Shown here in pieces: positions 16,245 through 24,949 of a DNA stretch of 64,000 bases. This stretch comes from an uncultured Oscillospiraceae bacterium (GTDB lineage Bacteria > Bacillota > Clostridia > Oscillospirales > Ruminococcaceae). Made by a program: the position numbers and the translations under genes. Location: positions 1-64,000 of the forward strand of contig CAKTCT010000002.1 in the NCBI GenBank assembly GCA_934539585.1. Direction: 5' to 3'. Positions within the stretch are counted from its first letter, which is position 1, and each line of letters begins with the position of its first letter. The notes under the pieces are model-generated. The model saw only the letters and a list, made by a program, of their open reading frames with translations, searched no databases and was not told the DNA's origin.

Positions 16245-17504
16245 ATGAGACCCCTTGGATTTTGCCCCGGAGAGATTCTCCTGCCCCGCTGCGACCTGTC
16301 CCGGTGGAGCGTGGTGGCCTGCGACCAGTTCACCTCCCAGCCGGAATACTGGACGGAGGTGGAGCGCATCGTAGGCGACGCGCCCTCGGCCTACCGGATG
16401 ATCTTCCCGGAAGCCTACCTGGACACCGTGGATTTCGACGAAAAAATCGCCTCCATCAACCGCACCATGGAGGAGTACCTCCGCCAGGGGCTGTTTGAAG
16501 CCTACTCTGACGCCATGATCTACGTGGAGCGCACCCTGCTGGACGGCTCCGTCCGCCGGGGAATCCTGGGGCTTCTGGACCTGGAGGAGTACGACTACCG
16601 GAAGGGCTCCGGCTCCCTGGTCCGGGCTACGGAGGGCACGGTGCTGGAGCGGATTCCGCCCCGGGTCCGCATCCGGGAGCACGCACCCCTGGAATCTCCC
16701 CACATCCTGGTCCTCATCGACGACCCCGGGAAGACCGTGGCGGAACCCATCCGTTCCCGGATTCCGGCCCTGGAAAAGCTCTACGATTTCGACCTGATGC
16801 AGGGCGGCGGGAACATCCGGGGGTGGCTCCTGGACCGGAAAGAACAGCAGCGCATCCAGGAGGCCCTGGCCGCTCTGGCGGACCCGGCGGTCTTTGCGGA
16901 AAAGTACGGCGTCGCGGACCGGCCCCTTCTCCTCTACGCCGTGGGGGACGGCAACCACTCCCTGGCCACGGCCAAGGAGTGCTGGACCCGGCTGAAATCC
17001 CGGCTCACCCCCGAGGAGGCCGCCGTTCACCCGGCCCGGTACGCCCTGGTGGAGCTGGGCAATCTCCACGACGACTCCTTGAAATTCGAAGCTATCCACC
17101 GGGCGGTCTTTGACGTGGACCAGGGGGCCTTTCTGGCGGCTCTCCGGGAGTACGCCGCCTCCCGGAGGGGGGACGCTCCGGCCCAGACGGTGACGGTGGT
17201 CACGGCGGAGGGGCGGGAGAGCCTGACCATTCCCCATCCCGACCGGACCCTGGCCGTGGGGAGCATCCAGGCGTTTCTGGACCAGTACCTCCCCGCTGTT
17301 GGCGGGAAGGCGGATTACATCCACGGGGAGGACGTGGTGTGCTCCCTGGCGCAGAAGGGGGCCGTGGGAATCCTCCTGCCGGTGATGGAAAAGGGCGACC
17401 TTTTCCGGACGGTGATTTTAGAGGGCGCGCTGCCCCGGAAAACCTTTTCCATGGGCGAGGCTCCGGAGAAACGGTACTATCTGGAGTGCCGGAAAATCGT
17501 CTGA
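16245..17504 (+). CDS. DUF1015 family protein
   Basis: 419 residues, the normal length for DUF1015, a widespread cytosolic family without an established function. Conserved features are the N-terminal GEILLPRCDLSRWSVVACDQFTSQPEYW, the central VGDGNHSLATAKECW (the strongest family motif, resembling a nucleotide or phosphate site), and HDDSLKFEAIHR. The start has AAGAAGGA upstream. It follows the cloverleaf element and its second extended -10, and is followed 21 bp later by a membrane protein gene on the same strand. Confidence 0.85.
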   Translation: MRPLGFCPGEILLPRCDLSRWSVVACDQFTSQPEYWTEVERIVGDAPSAYRMIFPEAYLDTVDFDEKIASINRTMEEYLRQGLFEAYSDAMIYVERTLLDGSVRRGILGLLDLEEYDYRKGSGSLVRATEGTVLERIPPRVRIREHAPLESPHILVLIDDPGKTVAEPIRSRIPALEKLYDFDLMQGGGNIRGWLLDRKEQQRIQEALAALADPAVFAEKYGVADRPLLLYAVGDGNHSLATAKECWTRLKSRLTPEEAAVHPARYALVELGNLHDDSLKFEAIHRAVFDVDQGAFLAALREYAASRRGDAPAQTVTVVTAEGRESLTIPHPDRTLAVGSIQAFLDQYLPAVGGKADYIHGEDVVCSLAQKGAVGILLPVMEKGDLFRTVILEGALPRKTFSMGEAPEKRYYLECRKIV

Positions 17505-17525
17505 TCGACCGAAAAGGAGTTTGAA

Positions 17526-18197
17526 ATGAGAGAAAATACCTTGGAGCGTCCGGCGGAGCCCCAGGTGCGTTACAGCGACCTGTTCTGGCTGTTTCTGGCC
17601 GGCAGCGTTCTCGGCGTGATCATCGAGGGGGTGTTCTGCGTCGTCACCAAGGGCCGGTGGGAGAGCCACGTGGTGTCGGTGTGGGGATGGTTCAACGTCC
17701 TTTACGGCCTGGGGGCGGCGGGACTGTACGCCGGAGCCGTCAAGCTGCGGCACAGGCCCCTTCTGGCCCGGGCGGCGATCCTTATGGGGGTGGCCACGGC
17801 CCTGGAGCTGGCCTGCGGGATGCTGTTAAAATGGGGCCTGGGGATGCGGGCCTGGGATTACAGCCATAATTTCCTGAATTTCAGCGGCATCATCTGCCTG
17901 CGGTTCAGCCTGTACTGGGGGCTGGTGGCCCTGGTGGTCTGCCTGACCGCGTCCCGGATCACCGGGGTCCTGGAGCGGCTCCGCACCCGGACCCTCCAGG
18001 CGGTCTGCCTGGGGATGAGCGTGATTTTAGCGGGGAACTTTTTCCTCACCGCCGTGGCCATCACCCGGTGGAGCGCCCGGCACTACGGCTACGGCCCGGG
18101 CAACCCCTTCACCCGGATGGTGGACCAGGTGGCAAACGACCAGTGGATGCAGAATCGTTTTGTGGAATGGCGGTTTTTAAACGAGGCCGAAGGCTGA
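17526..18197 (+). CDS. CmpB-like putative ABC transporter permease (PF06541-type membrane protein)
   Basis: 223 residues with five to six hydrophobic segments (about 15-35, 47-70, 78-100, 118-142, 160-180). The motif FLAGSVLGVIIEGVFCVVTKGRWESHVVSVWGWFNVLYGLGA, seen in part at residues 18-59, is typical of the family. It is annotated in databases as a putative ABC permease, but a real transport function is not established. No ATPase is adjacent. AAAAGGAG precedes the ATG. The gene ends before a bidirectional hairpin, and the opposite-strand chimera runs about 108 bp into its 3' end. Confidence 0.75.
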   Translation: MRENTLERPAEPQVRYSDLFWLFLAGSVLGVIIEGVFCVVTKGRWESHVVSVWGWFNVLYGLGAAGLYAGAVKLRHRPLLARAAILMGVATALELACGMLLKWGLGMRAWDYSHNFLNFSGIICLRFSLYWGLVALVVCLTASRITGVLERLRTRTLQAVCLGMSVILAGNFFLTAVAITRWSARHYGYGPGNPFTRMVDQVANDQWMQNRFVEWRFLNEAEG

Positions 18198-19933
18198 CCC
18201 TTTCGGTGCCAAAAGACCCGGCTTGGGAGCGTTTTCCCGGGCCGGGTCTTCCATTTGGCGTTATTTTTCTCAAAGGTGGCGGCCACGTCTTCCAGCAGCT
18301 TCCGGATGGGCAGGTGCTGGGGACATGCCTTTTCGCACTTGCCGCACTTGATGCAGTCCGAGGCCCGGCGGCCCGGAGCGGTGTGGATGTTGTTATAATA
18401 GTAGTCCGCGTTCCAGTCGTGGTAGATCTGCTTGGCGTTCATGGCGGCGAACACGTCGGGGATGGCGATGTGCCTGGGACATCCCGCGGTGCAGTACCGG
18501 CAGGCGGTGCAGGGGATCAGGTGCATCCCGCGGAAAATCTCCTGGACCTTTTCCACAGCGGCCAGCTCGGCGTCGTTCAGGGGCTGGAAGTCCTTCATGA
18601 AGGAGAGGTTGTCCTCCATCCGGGCCAGATCGCTCATGCCGGAGAGGACCATCATCATCCCCGGGAACCCGGCGGCGAAGCGGATGGCGTAGCTGGCGGG
18701 GCTGCCGCCGTGAAGGGCGTCCAGGACCGCTTTGGCGCTGTCCGGGAGGTTCACCAGGTTGCCGCCCTTCACCGGCTCCATGACGATGACGGGCTTGCCG
18801 AATTTCCGGCAGACTTCGCAGCAGTTCCGGCTTTGGACGGCGGGGTCGTTGTAGTCCACGTAGTTGAACTGGATCTGCACCACCTCGACCTGGGGGTACT
18901 CGGTGAGAATCTGCTCCAGAACCTCCGGCCGGTCGTGGAAGGAGATGCCCACGTGGCGGACCTTGCCCTCGGCTTTCAGCTGGAAGGCCGTCTCATAGGC
19001 ATGGCAGGACTTGAAGAACTTGTAATTCTCGGCGTTCTGGGCGTGCATCAGGTAGAAGTCGAAGTACTCCACGCCGCAGGCGGCCAGTTGGCTCTCGAAG
19101 AAGGGCCGGATGTCCTCCTCCTTCCTGAAAAAGAAGTCGGTGAGCTTGTCCGTCAGGATGTAGCGGTCCCGGGGGTAGCGGCTGGTGAGACAGTCCCGGA
19201 GGGCGGTTTCGCTTTTGCCGTCCAGGTAGCCGTGGGCGGTGTCAAAGTAATTGAACCCCGCGTCCAGAAACGCATCCACCATCCGGCAGGCTTTCATCCG
19301 GCCGTGCCAGGTCTCCCGGGTGAAATGGACCTTCAGGGGGAATTCCTTGTGATGGATGAGGGTGAAGTCCTCCAAGTACCGTTCCGGGATGGGGATGGGG
19401 CGGAGGGTCTCCCCGGCGCCGCTCCATTGGGGGCTGTATTTCAGGACCAGCGCTTCGCTGGCCCCGGCGATGGGGTCCTCAAAGGGCAGCCAGGCCATGT
19501 ACAGGACCAGAAGGCTCCCGCCGGGCTTCAATATCCGCCGGAACAGCGGGGCGGTCCGCCCGGGGTCGAAGTACCAGAAGCACTGGCAGGCGGTGACGAC
19601 GTCGAAGGTGTTTTGGGGGAAGTCCAGCTCCTTGGCGGGGGAGACCAGATAGCGGATGCCCATCCCTTGGGAAAGGGCCTCTGCCTGGCCGATCTGCTCC
19701 GGGGAAACGTCGGCGGCGGTCCACTTTGCGCCGTACCGGCAGAGGTTTCGGGGCAGCACGCCGGTGCCCGTGCCCACGTCCAGGACCTCCTGGCCGTTCC
19801 GGCAAAGGCCCAGGTCCAGGATGCGCTGGTAAAAGGCCGGAGGGTAGATGTCCCGGTACTGGGCGTAGTCCTGGGAGGTGCGGCCCCAGTCGAAGGCTTT
19901 GCCGTTGTCGATGGCTGGGTCGGTGCGGTACAA
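18089..19933 (-). CDS. In-frame chimera: SAM methyltransferase joined to a ferredoxin-type aldo/keto reductase
   Basis: Starts at TTG 19933, with AGAAAGGAG 8 bases upstream. Residues 1-217 are a class I methyltransferase (LDVGTGTGVLPRNL SAM motif, DVVTACQCFWYFDP, LKPGGSLLVLYM) that breaks off at FTRETWHGRMKACR, where relatives continue for about 30 residues. At residue 218 (base 19282) the frame enters an aldo/keto reductase at MVDAFLDAGFNYFDTAHGY, lacking the usual first 30-40 residues (first beta strand and part of the cofactor site). The reductase continues with its Tyr/Lys region, GISFHDRP, and a C-terminal pair of [4Fe-4S] motifs (CTACRYCTAGCP, CIKCGKCEKACP). The last about 60 residues after ATFEKN are not family-like and run through a terminator hairpin into the opposite gene. 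Confidence 0.75.
   Translation of the reverse strand: MYRTDPAIDNGKAFDWGRTSQDYAQYRDIYPPAFYQRILDLGLCRNGQEVLDVGTGTGVLPRNLCRYGAKWTAADVSPEQIGQAEALSQGMGIRYLVSPAKELDFPQNTFDVVTACQCFWYFDPGRTAPLFRRILKPGGSLLVLYMAWLPFEDPIAGASEALVLKYSPQWSGAGETLRPIPIPERYLEDFTLIHHKEFPLKVHFTRETWHGRMKACRMVDAFLDAGFNYFDTAHGYLDGKSETALRDCLTSRYPRDRYILTDKLTDFFFRKEEDIRPFFESQLAACGVEYFDFYLMHAQNAENYKFFKSCHAYETAFQLKAEGKVRHVGISFHDRPEVLEQILTEYPQVEVVQIQFNYVDYNDPAVQSRNCCEVCRKFGKPVIVMEPVKGGNLVNLPDSAKAVLDALHGGSPASYAIRFAAGFPGMMMVLSGMSDLARMEDNLSFMKDFQPLNDAELAAVEKVQEIFRGMHLIPCTACRYCTAGCPRHIAIPDVFAAMNAKQIYHDWNADYYYNNIHTAPGRRASDCIKCGKCEKACPQHLPIRKLLEDVAATFEKNNAKWKTRPGKTLPSRVFWHRKGQPSASFKNRHSTKRFCIHWSFATWSTIRVKGLPGP
18213..18250. terminator. Bidirectional terminator-like hairpin
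   Basis: AAGACCCGGC and GCCGGGTCTT form a 10-bp stem between the CmpB-like gene and the aldo/keto reductase. In the present sequence the reductase frame reads through it because its expected stop is missing. Confidence 0.65.
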
Positions 19934-19981
19934 GGGGCGTGCTCCTTTCTGGAAAATCCGGCGGATTTTTCGCAAAAAGAG

Positions 19982-20039
19982 TTGTAAAACCCCGCCGGAT
20001 GTGGTATCATGGATGCAAAGGGGGACCCGGAAGGGTCCC
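19982..20039 (+). promoter_or_regulatory. Promoter and leader hairpin of the FAD oxidoreductase
   Basis: -35 TTGTAA (19982-19987), 17-bp spacer, -10 TATCAT (20005-20010). About 12 bases after the -10 is a perfect hairpin, GGGACCC-GGAA-GGGTCCC (20022-20039), followed by ATAATCTTATTTT. The hairpin with its AT-rich tail could attenuate or stabilise the transcript. Confidence 0.5.
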
Positions 20040-20103
20040 ATAATCTTATTTTATCCGCGGCTCCGGGTTTTGTCAAGAGCGGGGCCGGAAGGGAGACAAC
20101 AGT

Positions 20104-21885
20104 ATGTTGAAAACTCAGACGCTTCAGGCGGACCTCTGCGTTGTGGGCGGCGGCATTGCCGGGCTCTGCGCGGCGGTGGAGGCGGCCCGCCACGGCCTGA
20201 AAACCGTTCTCATGCACGAGCGGCCGGTTCTGGGGGGCAATGCCTCCTCGGAGATTCGGATGTGGATCTGCGGCGCTCACGGCCGGGACAACCGGGAGAC
20301 CGGCCTCATCGAGGAGATCGCCCTGGAAAACCTCTATCGGAACCCCACCAAAAACTACTACCTCTGGGACACGGTGCTTTACAGCCTGGCCCGGCGGGAG
20401 AAAAACCTGACCCTTCTCCTCAACTGCGCCTGCATGGACGCGGAGACCGAGACCGGGGACTTTCCCGACGGCCGGACCGTCCGGATCAAAAGCGTCACCG
20501 GCTACCAGCTGACCACCCAGCAGTTCCGGCGGGTGGAGGCCCGGTTCTTCGCGGACTGCTCCGGGGACAGCATCCTGGCCCCGCTGACCGGGGCGGAGTT
20601 CCGCATCGGCCGGGAATCCGGGGCGGAGTTCAGGGAGGACACGGCCACCGAGACCGCCGACTCCTGCACCATGGGCATGAGCTGCCTGATCCAGGGCCGG
20701 GAGACCAGCCGTCCCGTGCCCTTCATCCCGCCGGAGTGGAGCACTAAGCTGACCGCGGAGGACCTGGCCGGACGTCTGGGGGATCCCCGCTCTACAGTGG
20801 AAAACTACTGGTATCTGGAGCTTGGCGGCGACCGGGACTCCATCGGGGATACGGAAGCCATTACGGAGGAGCTGATTCCTCTGGCGCTGGGCACCTGGGA
20901 TTACCTGAAAAACAGCGGCCGCTATGATACGTCCACCTGGGATCTGGATTTCCTGGGCTTCCTCCCCGGCAAGCGGGAGTCCCGGCGGATGGTTGGGGAA
21001 TACATGGTGACCCAGCGGGACATCTCCGGGGGCAGACAGTATCCGGACACCGTGGCCTACGGCGGCTGGCCCCTGGATGACCACTTTCCCGGGGGCTTCT
21101 ATCACCGGGGGACCCCCAACACCAACGTGCGGACCCCCGCGCCCTATCCGCTGCCCTACCGGGCCCTGTACTCCCGGAACGTGGAGAACCTGTTCTTTGC
21201 CGGGCGGAACATCAGCGCCACCCACTTCGCCATGAGCAGCACCCGGGTCATGATGACCTGCGCCCTTTTCGGCCAGGCGGTGGGCGCGGCGGCTGCGGTG
21301 GCTGTTGCCCACGATCTGACGCCCCACGGCGTTTATAAGGAGCAGCTCCACGCCCTCCAGCAGATGCTGCTGAACGACGACTGCTTCCTGCCCGGGTTCC
21401 GGCGGGAAATCTCCGACGCCTGCCGGAGGGCGGAGATTTCCGGCGGCAGCGACGCCCTCCGGGACGGCCGGGACCGGGTCCATGGCCTGTACGGCGGCTC
21501 GGACTGCGGCTGCCGGGTGAAAAACGGCGCTTCCGTGGTCTACCGCCTGGCGGAGCCTGCCTGGGTGGAGGCGGTCCACCTGGTTTTTGACAGCGATCTG
21601 AACCGGGAGAGCCTCCCCGGGGACGAGATGGAGCAGTACCATCCCACCCGGTGCAGCACGCTGCTGGATTCTCCCCAGATGCACATGCCCTTGCCCCTCT
21701 GCCGCGACTTTACCCTGACGGCGGAGACTGAGGATGGGCCGGTCATTCTGGCCAAGGTCAAGGACAACCGGCTCCGGAGCTATGATGTTCCCGTGGGGCG
21801 GGTCCTTGGGGGAATCACGCTGGTCCCGGAGAGCAATTGGGGCGGCGGAGAGGAAACGGCGGTGTTCTCCTTCGACTTCCGATAA
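20104..21885 (+). CDS. FAD-dependent oxidoreductase (PF12831-type)
   Basis: 593 residues. The N-terminal dinucleotide motif is CVVGGGIAGLCAAVEAARHG, followed by RPVLGGNASSEIRMW, typical of the FAD-dependent oxidoreductase family often found in polysaccharide- or sugar-use loci. The mid-region FADCSGDSILAPLTGAEFR and the later LFFAGRNISATHFAMSSTRVM (second FAD contact) are conserved. The last about 150 residues form an added beta-rich domain. No signal peptide. Ribosome site GAAGGGAGA. Its substrate is unknown. It is followed by a strong terminator and is probably monocistronic. Confidence 0.85.
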   Translation: MLKTQTLQADLCVVGGGIAGLCAAVEAARHGLKTVLMHERPVLGGNASSEIRMWICGAHGRDNRETGLIEEIALENLYRNPTKNYYLWDTVLYSLARREKNLTLLLNCACMDAETETGDFPDGRTVRIKSVTGYQLTTQQFRRVEARFFADCSGDSILAPLTGAEFRIGRESGAEFREDTATETADSCTMGMSCLIQGRETSRPVPFIPPEWSTKLTAEDLAGRLGDPRSTVENYWYLELGGDRDSIGDTEAITEELIPLALGTWDYLKNSGRYDTSTWDLDFLGFLPGKRESRRMVGEYMVTQRDISGGRQYPDTVAYGGWPLDDHFPGGFYHRGTPNTNVRTPAPYPLPYRALYSRNVENLFFAGRNISATHFAMSSTRVMMTCALFGQAVGAAAAVAVAHDLTPHGVYKEQLHALQQMLLNDDCFLPGFRREISDACRRAEISGGSDALRDGRDRVHGLYGGSDCGCRVKNGASVVYRLAEPAWVEAVHLVFDSDLNRESLPGDEMEQYHPTRCSTLLDSPQMHMPLPLCRDFTLTAETEDGPVILAKVKDNRLRSYDVPVGRVLGGITLVPESNWGGGEETAVFSFDFR

Positions 21886-21914
21886 GGGAAAATTTGGACG
21901 CAAACAGGTAAAAA

Positions 21915-21961
21915 AGAGACCGAAAAGGCTCCGTTTGGGGTCGATTTCGGTCTCTCTTTTT
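21915..21961 (+). terminator. Intrinsic terminator after the FAD oxidoreductase
   Basis: An 11-bp stem AGAGACCGAAA/TTTCGGTCTCT is followed by CTTTTT. Confidence 0.9.
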
Positions 21962-21962
21962 G

Positions 21963-22191
21963 TGTTCCGGGATGGGCCGGAAACAGAAAGACTCCTTTCG
22001 CCGGTCCGGACGGGCTGACAGCTGCAGCCGACGGCGAAAGGAGGGCAATGGAATAGATGCGGAAGACAAATTAACATATGTAACGAATTCTGCGAGGGGA
22101 CGGAATATGGACAAAATGGGAGTTTGGGCGATGCCGCGTATACCAGGGGTGAGATGCTCTTTCCGGCGCGGAAGCGGCTGGAGCAGAGGCG
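21963..22191. other. Intergenic stretch without visible features
   Basis: No gene, promoter of good quality or repeat is evident. Short open frames here start without ribosome sites and have no family resemblance. Together with 22351-22425 it surrounds the AraC tail fossil. Confidence 0.5.
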
Positions 22192-22350
22192 CTACTTTTC
22201 GAATCCGGGGGTGTTGGCGGCAGATTTGTACTCCCCGGGGGTCATGCCGGTGAGCTGCTTGAAGCGGCGGATGAAGCGGGGGATAGCAGTTCCCTTTGGG
22301 GTGATGTTTTGGAGGGGACGATTGCTGTTGGTGGGCAGTTCTTTGGCGAT
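22192..22350 (-). pseudogene. Fossil 3' end of an AraC regulator, copy of the adjacent gene's tail
   Basis: On the minus strand this segment encodes RFIRRFKQLTGMTPGEYKS followed by AANTPGFEK and TAG, nearly the same as the end of the adjacent sensor gene (RFIRRFKQLTGMTPGEHKS, AARAPGFEK, TAG), displaced by 234-240 bp. The outer about 95 bp are well conserved and the remainder fades toward 22350. Several differences are synonymous, so this may be the tail of a lost paralogue rather than a recent copy. It has no start and cannot be expressed as a regulator. Confidence 0.75.
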
Positions 22351-22425
22351 TCTTAGGTGGTGGGGTTTGGGGCAGCGGCGTTCCGTTGGGGGAATTGGGG
22401 GGCCGGGATGGCTTTATGGTCAGTA

Positions 22426-24678
22426 CTACTTTTCGAATCCGGGGGCGCGGGCGGCGGATTTGTGCTCGCCGGGGGTCATGCCGGTGAGCTGTTTGAAGCG
22501 GCGGATGAAGCTGGTGGGGTTATAGTAGCCCACCTCCAGGGCGATGTCCTGGAGGGTCATATTGCTGCCGGTGAGCAGTTCCTTGGCCTTGGTGATCTTC
22601 AGGCGGGTGGCGTAGTCCAGGATGGTGGTCCCGGTGGCTTTTTTGAAGGCGGTGCTCAGGTTGGGGGCGCTCATGCCGAAGGCTTCGGCCATGGCCTGGA
22701 GGGAGAAGTCCGCTTCGGCGTAGTGCTCCCGGATATAGCCGGTCATCCGGGCGGCGGGGTCCTCGGGGCGGGCGGCGTCCCGGTTCTGGAGCAGCTCCCG
22801 GAGGCTTTCGCTGATCCGCTGGACGATGGGGACCAGCTCGTCAACGGTCTCAAAGGAGGAAATCTGGAAAACGCTGGGGGAGGCTGCCGGGACCAGGTCG
22901 TACTCGGCGCAGATTTCGCCCACGGACTTGTTGACGGCGTTGACGATGTCGTAGCAGATGGACTTGGCCTGGAAAATGGAGGGGTTGCTGCTCTGGAGGT
23001 AGCGGACGATGTTCCCCAGAAAATTGCGGATCTGCTCGCTTTCGCCCTTGCGGATCAAGGCGTCCAGCTTCTCCCGGATGTGGCGGAAGGAGGCGTCGGG
23101 GATGGAGTCCTTCACCGCCAGGGTGGTGTAGTCGATGAGGTTGTCGGCTCCCCGGATCAGGCGGTAGTCCGTGGCGGTGGTGGCCTGGAGGTAGAGCTGG
23201 GGAAGGTCGGCGATGCCGGAGCAGCCGCTGATCCCCACCGTGACCGGGCTGCCCAGGAGCTCCCGGGCCCGGGTGAGGCTGCTGCGGAGGAAGTTCCGGA
23301 CGGCGGGGTCCGCCTCCTCCGGGGCGCAGAGGGCGAAGACCACGGTGCAGGACTCCGTGCAGTCCCGCCAGAGGGCCTGGACGTTCTCCGGCAGGCCGGA
23401 CAGCAGGCGCAGCGCCGTCTGGGGCACCTCCTCCGGGGAAAGGGACCGCCAGCGGGCGCTGTAAAAGGAGGCCACCTGGAACCGGTCCCGGGGCAGGCAG
23501 AGGCCGCAGACCGCGCCTTTTTCATTAAAAACCTCCAGGGAGGGGAAGGAGCCCTTGAGGAGGTGGTAGACCAGGTACTCCCGGACGGCGTCGCTGGCGC
23601 TCTGGAGCTGGCTGGAAAGGGAGGCGTTGGCGTTCTTGATGGCCTCTACGGCGTCCTGGATGTCGTCGTATTCGTTTCCGGCGGCGGTTTCAGAGGGGGC
23701 CAGCTTTCCCCGGAGGTCCCGCAAGGGGGCGTAGGACCGGCTGGCGAACAGGTAGGTGATGCCGAAGCCCACGGCCAGGAGGAGGGCGGTCCCGGCCAGG
23801 ATGATGAGCCGCAGGGTCTGCACCGGGGCCAGGGCGTTTTCCGAGTCGATGAGGGCGGCGTAGGACCAGCCGGTCTGGGCGGAGCGGACCCGGAGGTAGA
23901 GGTACCGGCGGCCGTTCAGGCGGACCATCTGCCGGTTTTCCAGGGCGGAGAGGTCCAGGTCAAAATCCGGCTCCTCCTGCCAGGTGTCGGTGCGGAAGCG
24001 GAGGACCTCATCGCCGTTGGCGTCCAGGAGGAAGGTGACGGCCTGGAGGTTGGCGCCGATGTCCTGCTGCATCCGGTAAAGGGCGTCCACGTTGACCCGG
24101 ACCATGACCCGGCGGTCCAGGTAGGGGCTCAGGTCGGGGTAGAGGAAGGTGATGGATTTGCCGGAGTGGGCGGAGAGGCAGCGGCCCTCCGCGTCGGGGT
24201 CCAGGTAGACGGAAGGGAGGTTTGCTTCCGCCATTTCCTCGGGGAAGCGGTCGGGGTCCCAGGCGTAGCCGTGGAAGGAGATGAAGTCCCGGACGGTGTA
24301 GGAGGTGTCCGAGGAGAAAAGGAAGTCGCCTTCGCCGTCGTAGAAGATTACCTCGGAGACGGCGTCGTCCTCCAGGGCGTACTTTTTCAGCTCCTGGATG
24401 GCGGAAATGCCCGAGGGGATGTTGTCGGGGAAGTAAAAGGGGAGGAACTGGAGGTTATTGAAGACGTTTTCCGAGATGCGGCGGATGCGGTTCAGCTGGA
24501 AGTCCAGGGAGGTCATGGACTGGTTCAGGCGGCCCAGGGTGTTGGAGACGATCTCGTCCTGATAAATCTGAAGGAAGTAGCTGGAGATGAAAATACTGGT
24601 AGCCGCCAGCGGAAGCAGGAAGGCGAAGGCATACGAGAAAAGATAACGGTAAAAGATTCTGGAGCGCTTTCTGTGCAT
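22426..24678 (-). CDS. Membrane-bound AraC-family regulator (Cache-like sensor + HTH)
   Basis: 750 residues. A membrane segment at about 12-33 (YLFSYAFAFLLPLAATSIFI), a roughly 250-residue extracellular sensor, a second segment at about 285-308 (LRLIILAGTALLLAVGFGITYLF), a long cytosolic region and a C-terminal AraC domain (DFSLQAMAEAFGMSAPNLSTAF, LTGSNMTLQDIALEVGYYNPTSFIRRF). It belongs to the one-component membrane AraC regulators that adjoin CUT1 sugar transporters in Clostridia and Paenibacillus. The ATG at 24678 has GGAGGAGA upstream. It is divergent from the permease, binding protein operon at 24950 and probably activates it on sensing an external sugar. Confidence 0.88.
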   Translation of the reverse strand: MHRKRSRIFYRYLFSYAFAFLLPLAATSIFISSYFLQIYQDEIVSNTLGRLNQSMTSLDFQLNRIRRISENVFNNLQFLPFYFPDNIPSGISAIQELKKYALEDDAVSEVIFYDGEGDFLFSSDTSYTVRDFISFHGYAWDPDRFPEEMAEANLPSVYLDPDAEGRCLSAHSGKSITFLYPDLSPYLDRRVMVRVNVDALYRMQQDIGANLQAVTFLLDANGDEVLRFRTDTWQEEPDFDLDLSALENRQMVRLNGRRYLYLRVRSAQTGWSYAALIDSENALAPVQTLRLIILAGTALLLAVGFGITYLFASRSYAPLRDLRGKLAPSETAAGNEYDDIQDAVEAIKNANASLSSQLQSASDAVREYLVYHLLKGSFPSLEVFNEKGAVCGLCLPRDRFQVASFYSARWRSLSPEEVPQTALRLLSGLPENVQALWRDCTESCTVVFALCAPEEADPAVRNFLRSSLTRARELLGSPVTVGISGCSGIADLPQLYLQATTATDYRLIRGADNLIDYTTLAVKDSIPDASFRHIREKLDALIRKGESEQIRNFLGNIVRYLQSSNPSIFQAKSICYDIVNAVNKSVGEICAEYDLVPAASPSVFQISSFETVDELVPIVQRISESLRELLQNRDAARPEDPAARMTGYIREHYAEADFSLQAMAEAFGMSAPNLSTAFKKATGTTILDYATRLKITKAKELLTGSNMTLQDIALEVGYYNPTSFIRRFKQLTGMTPGEHKSAARAPGFEK

Positions 24679-24872
24679 CCGGGTCTCCTCCTGTCCGATG
24701 GTTTGCCGTGGGGCTTTCTTTATTGTAGCACAAATCGGGGGAAGAAGAAACCGCAAACAGGCGGCTTTTGGGTGACAATTCTTATATTCCCTTACATTTC
24801 TTCTGAAATCGGACACAAAATTGGGCAATTCCGGCAGTTCAGAAGAATGGAAAGGGGCAAAAGTATTGTAAA

Positions 24873-24901
24873 TAGACAAAATCCTTGGGGTGTGCTAGAA
24901 T
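24873..24901 (+). promoter_or_regulatory. Promoter of the sugar ABC transporter operon
   Basis: -35 TAGACA (24873-24878), 17-bp spacer, -10 TAGAAT (24896-24901), about 50 bp before the first permease. The imperfect boxes fit control by the divergent AraC regulator. Confidence 0.65.
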
Positions 24902-24949
24902 AAGCTCATCCCACCGGCCCCGGGCCGCGACACGAAGGAGACTTCCGCT

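Noticed and set aside
22057..22180. Short gene between the FAD oxidoreductase and the AraC tail fossil
   Set aside because: The frames are broken, with stop codons soon after each ATG, and lack ribosome sites or conserved motifs.
22357..24903. 848-codon open frame antisense to the AraC sensor gene
   Set aside because: Low-complexity Gly/Val/Asp-rich translation caused by GC-biased codons on the other strand; no ribosome site or family match.
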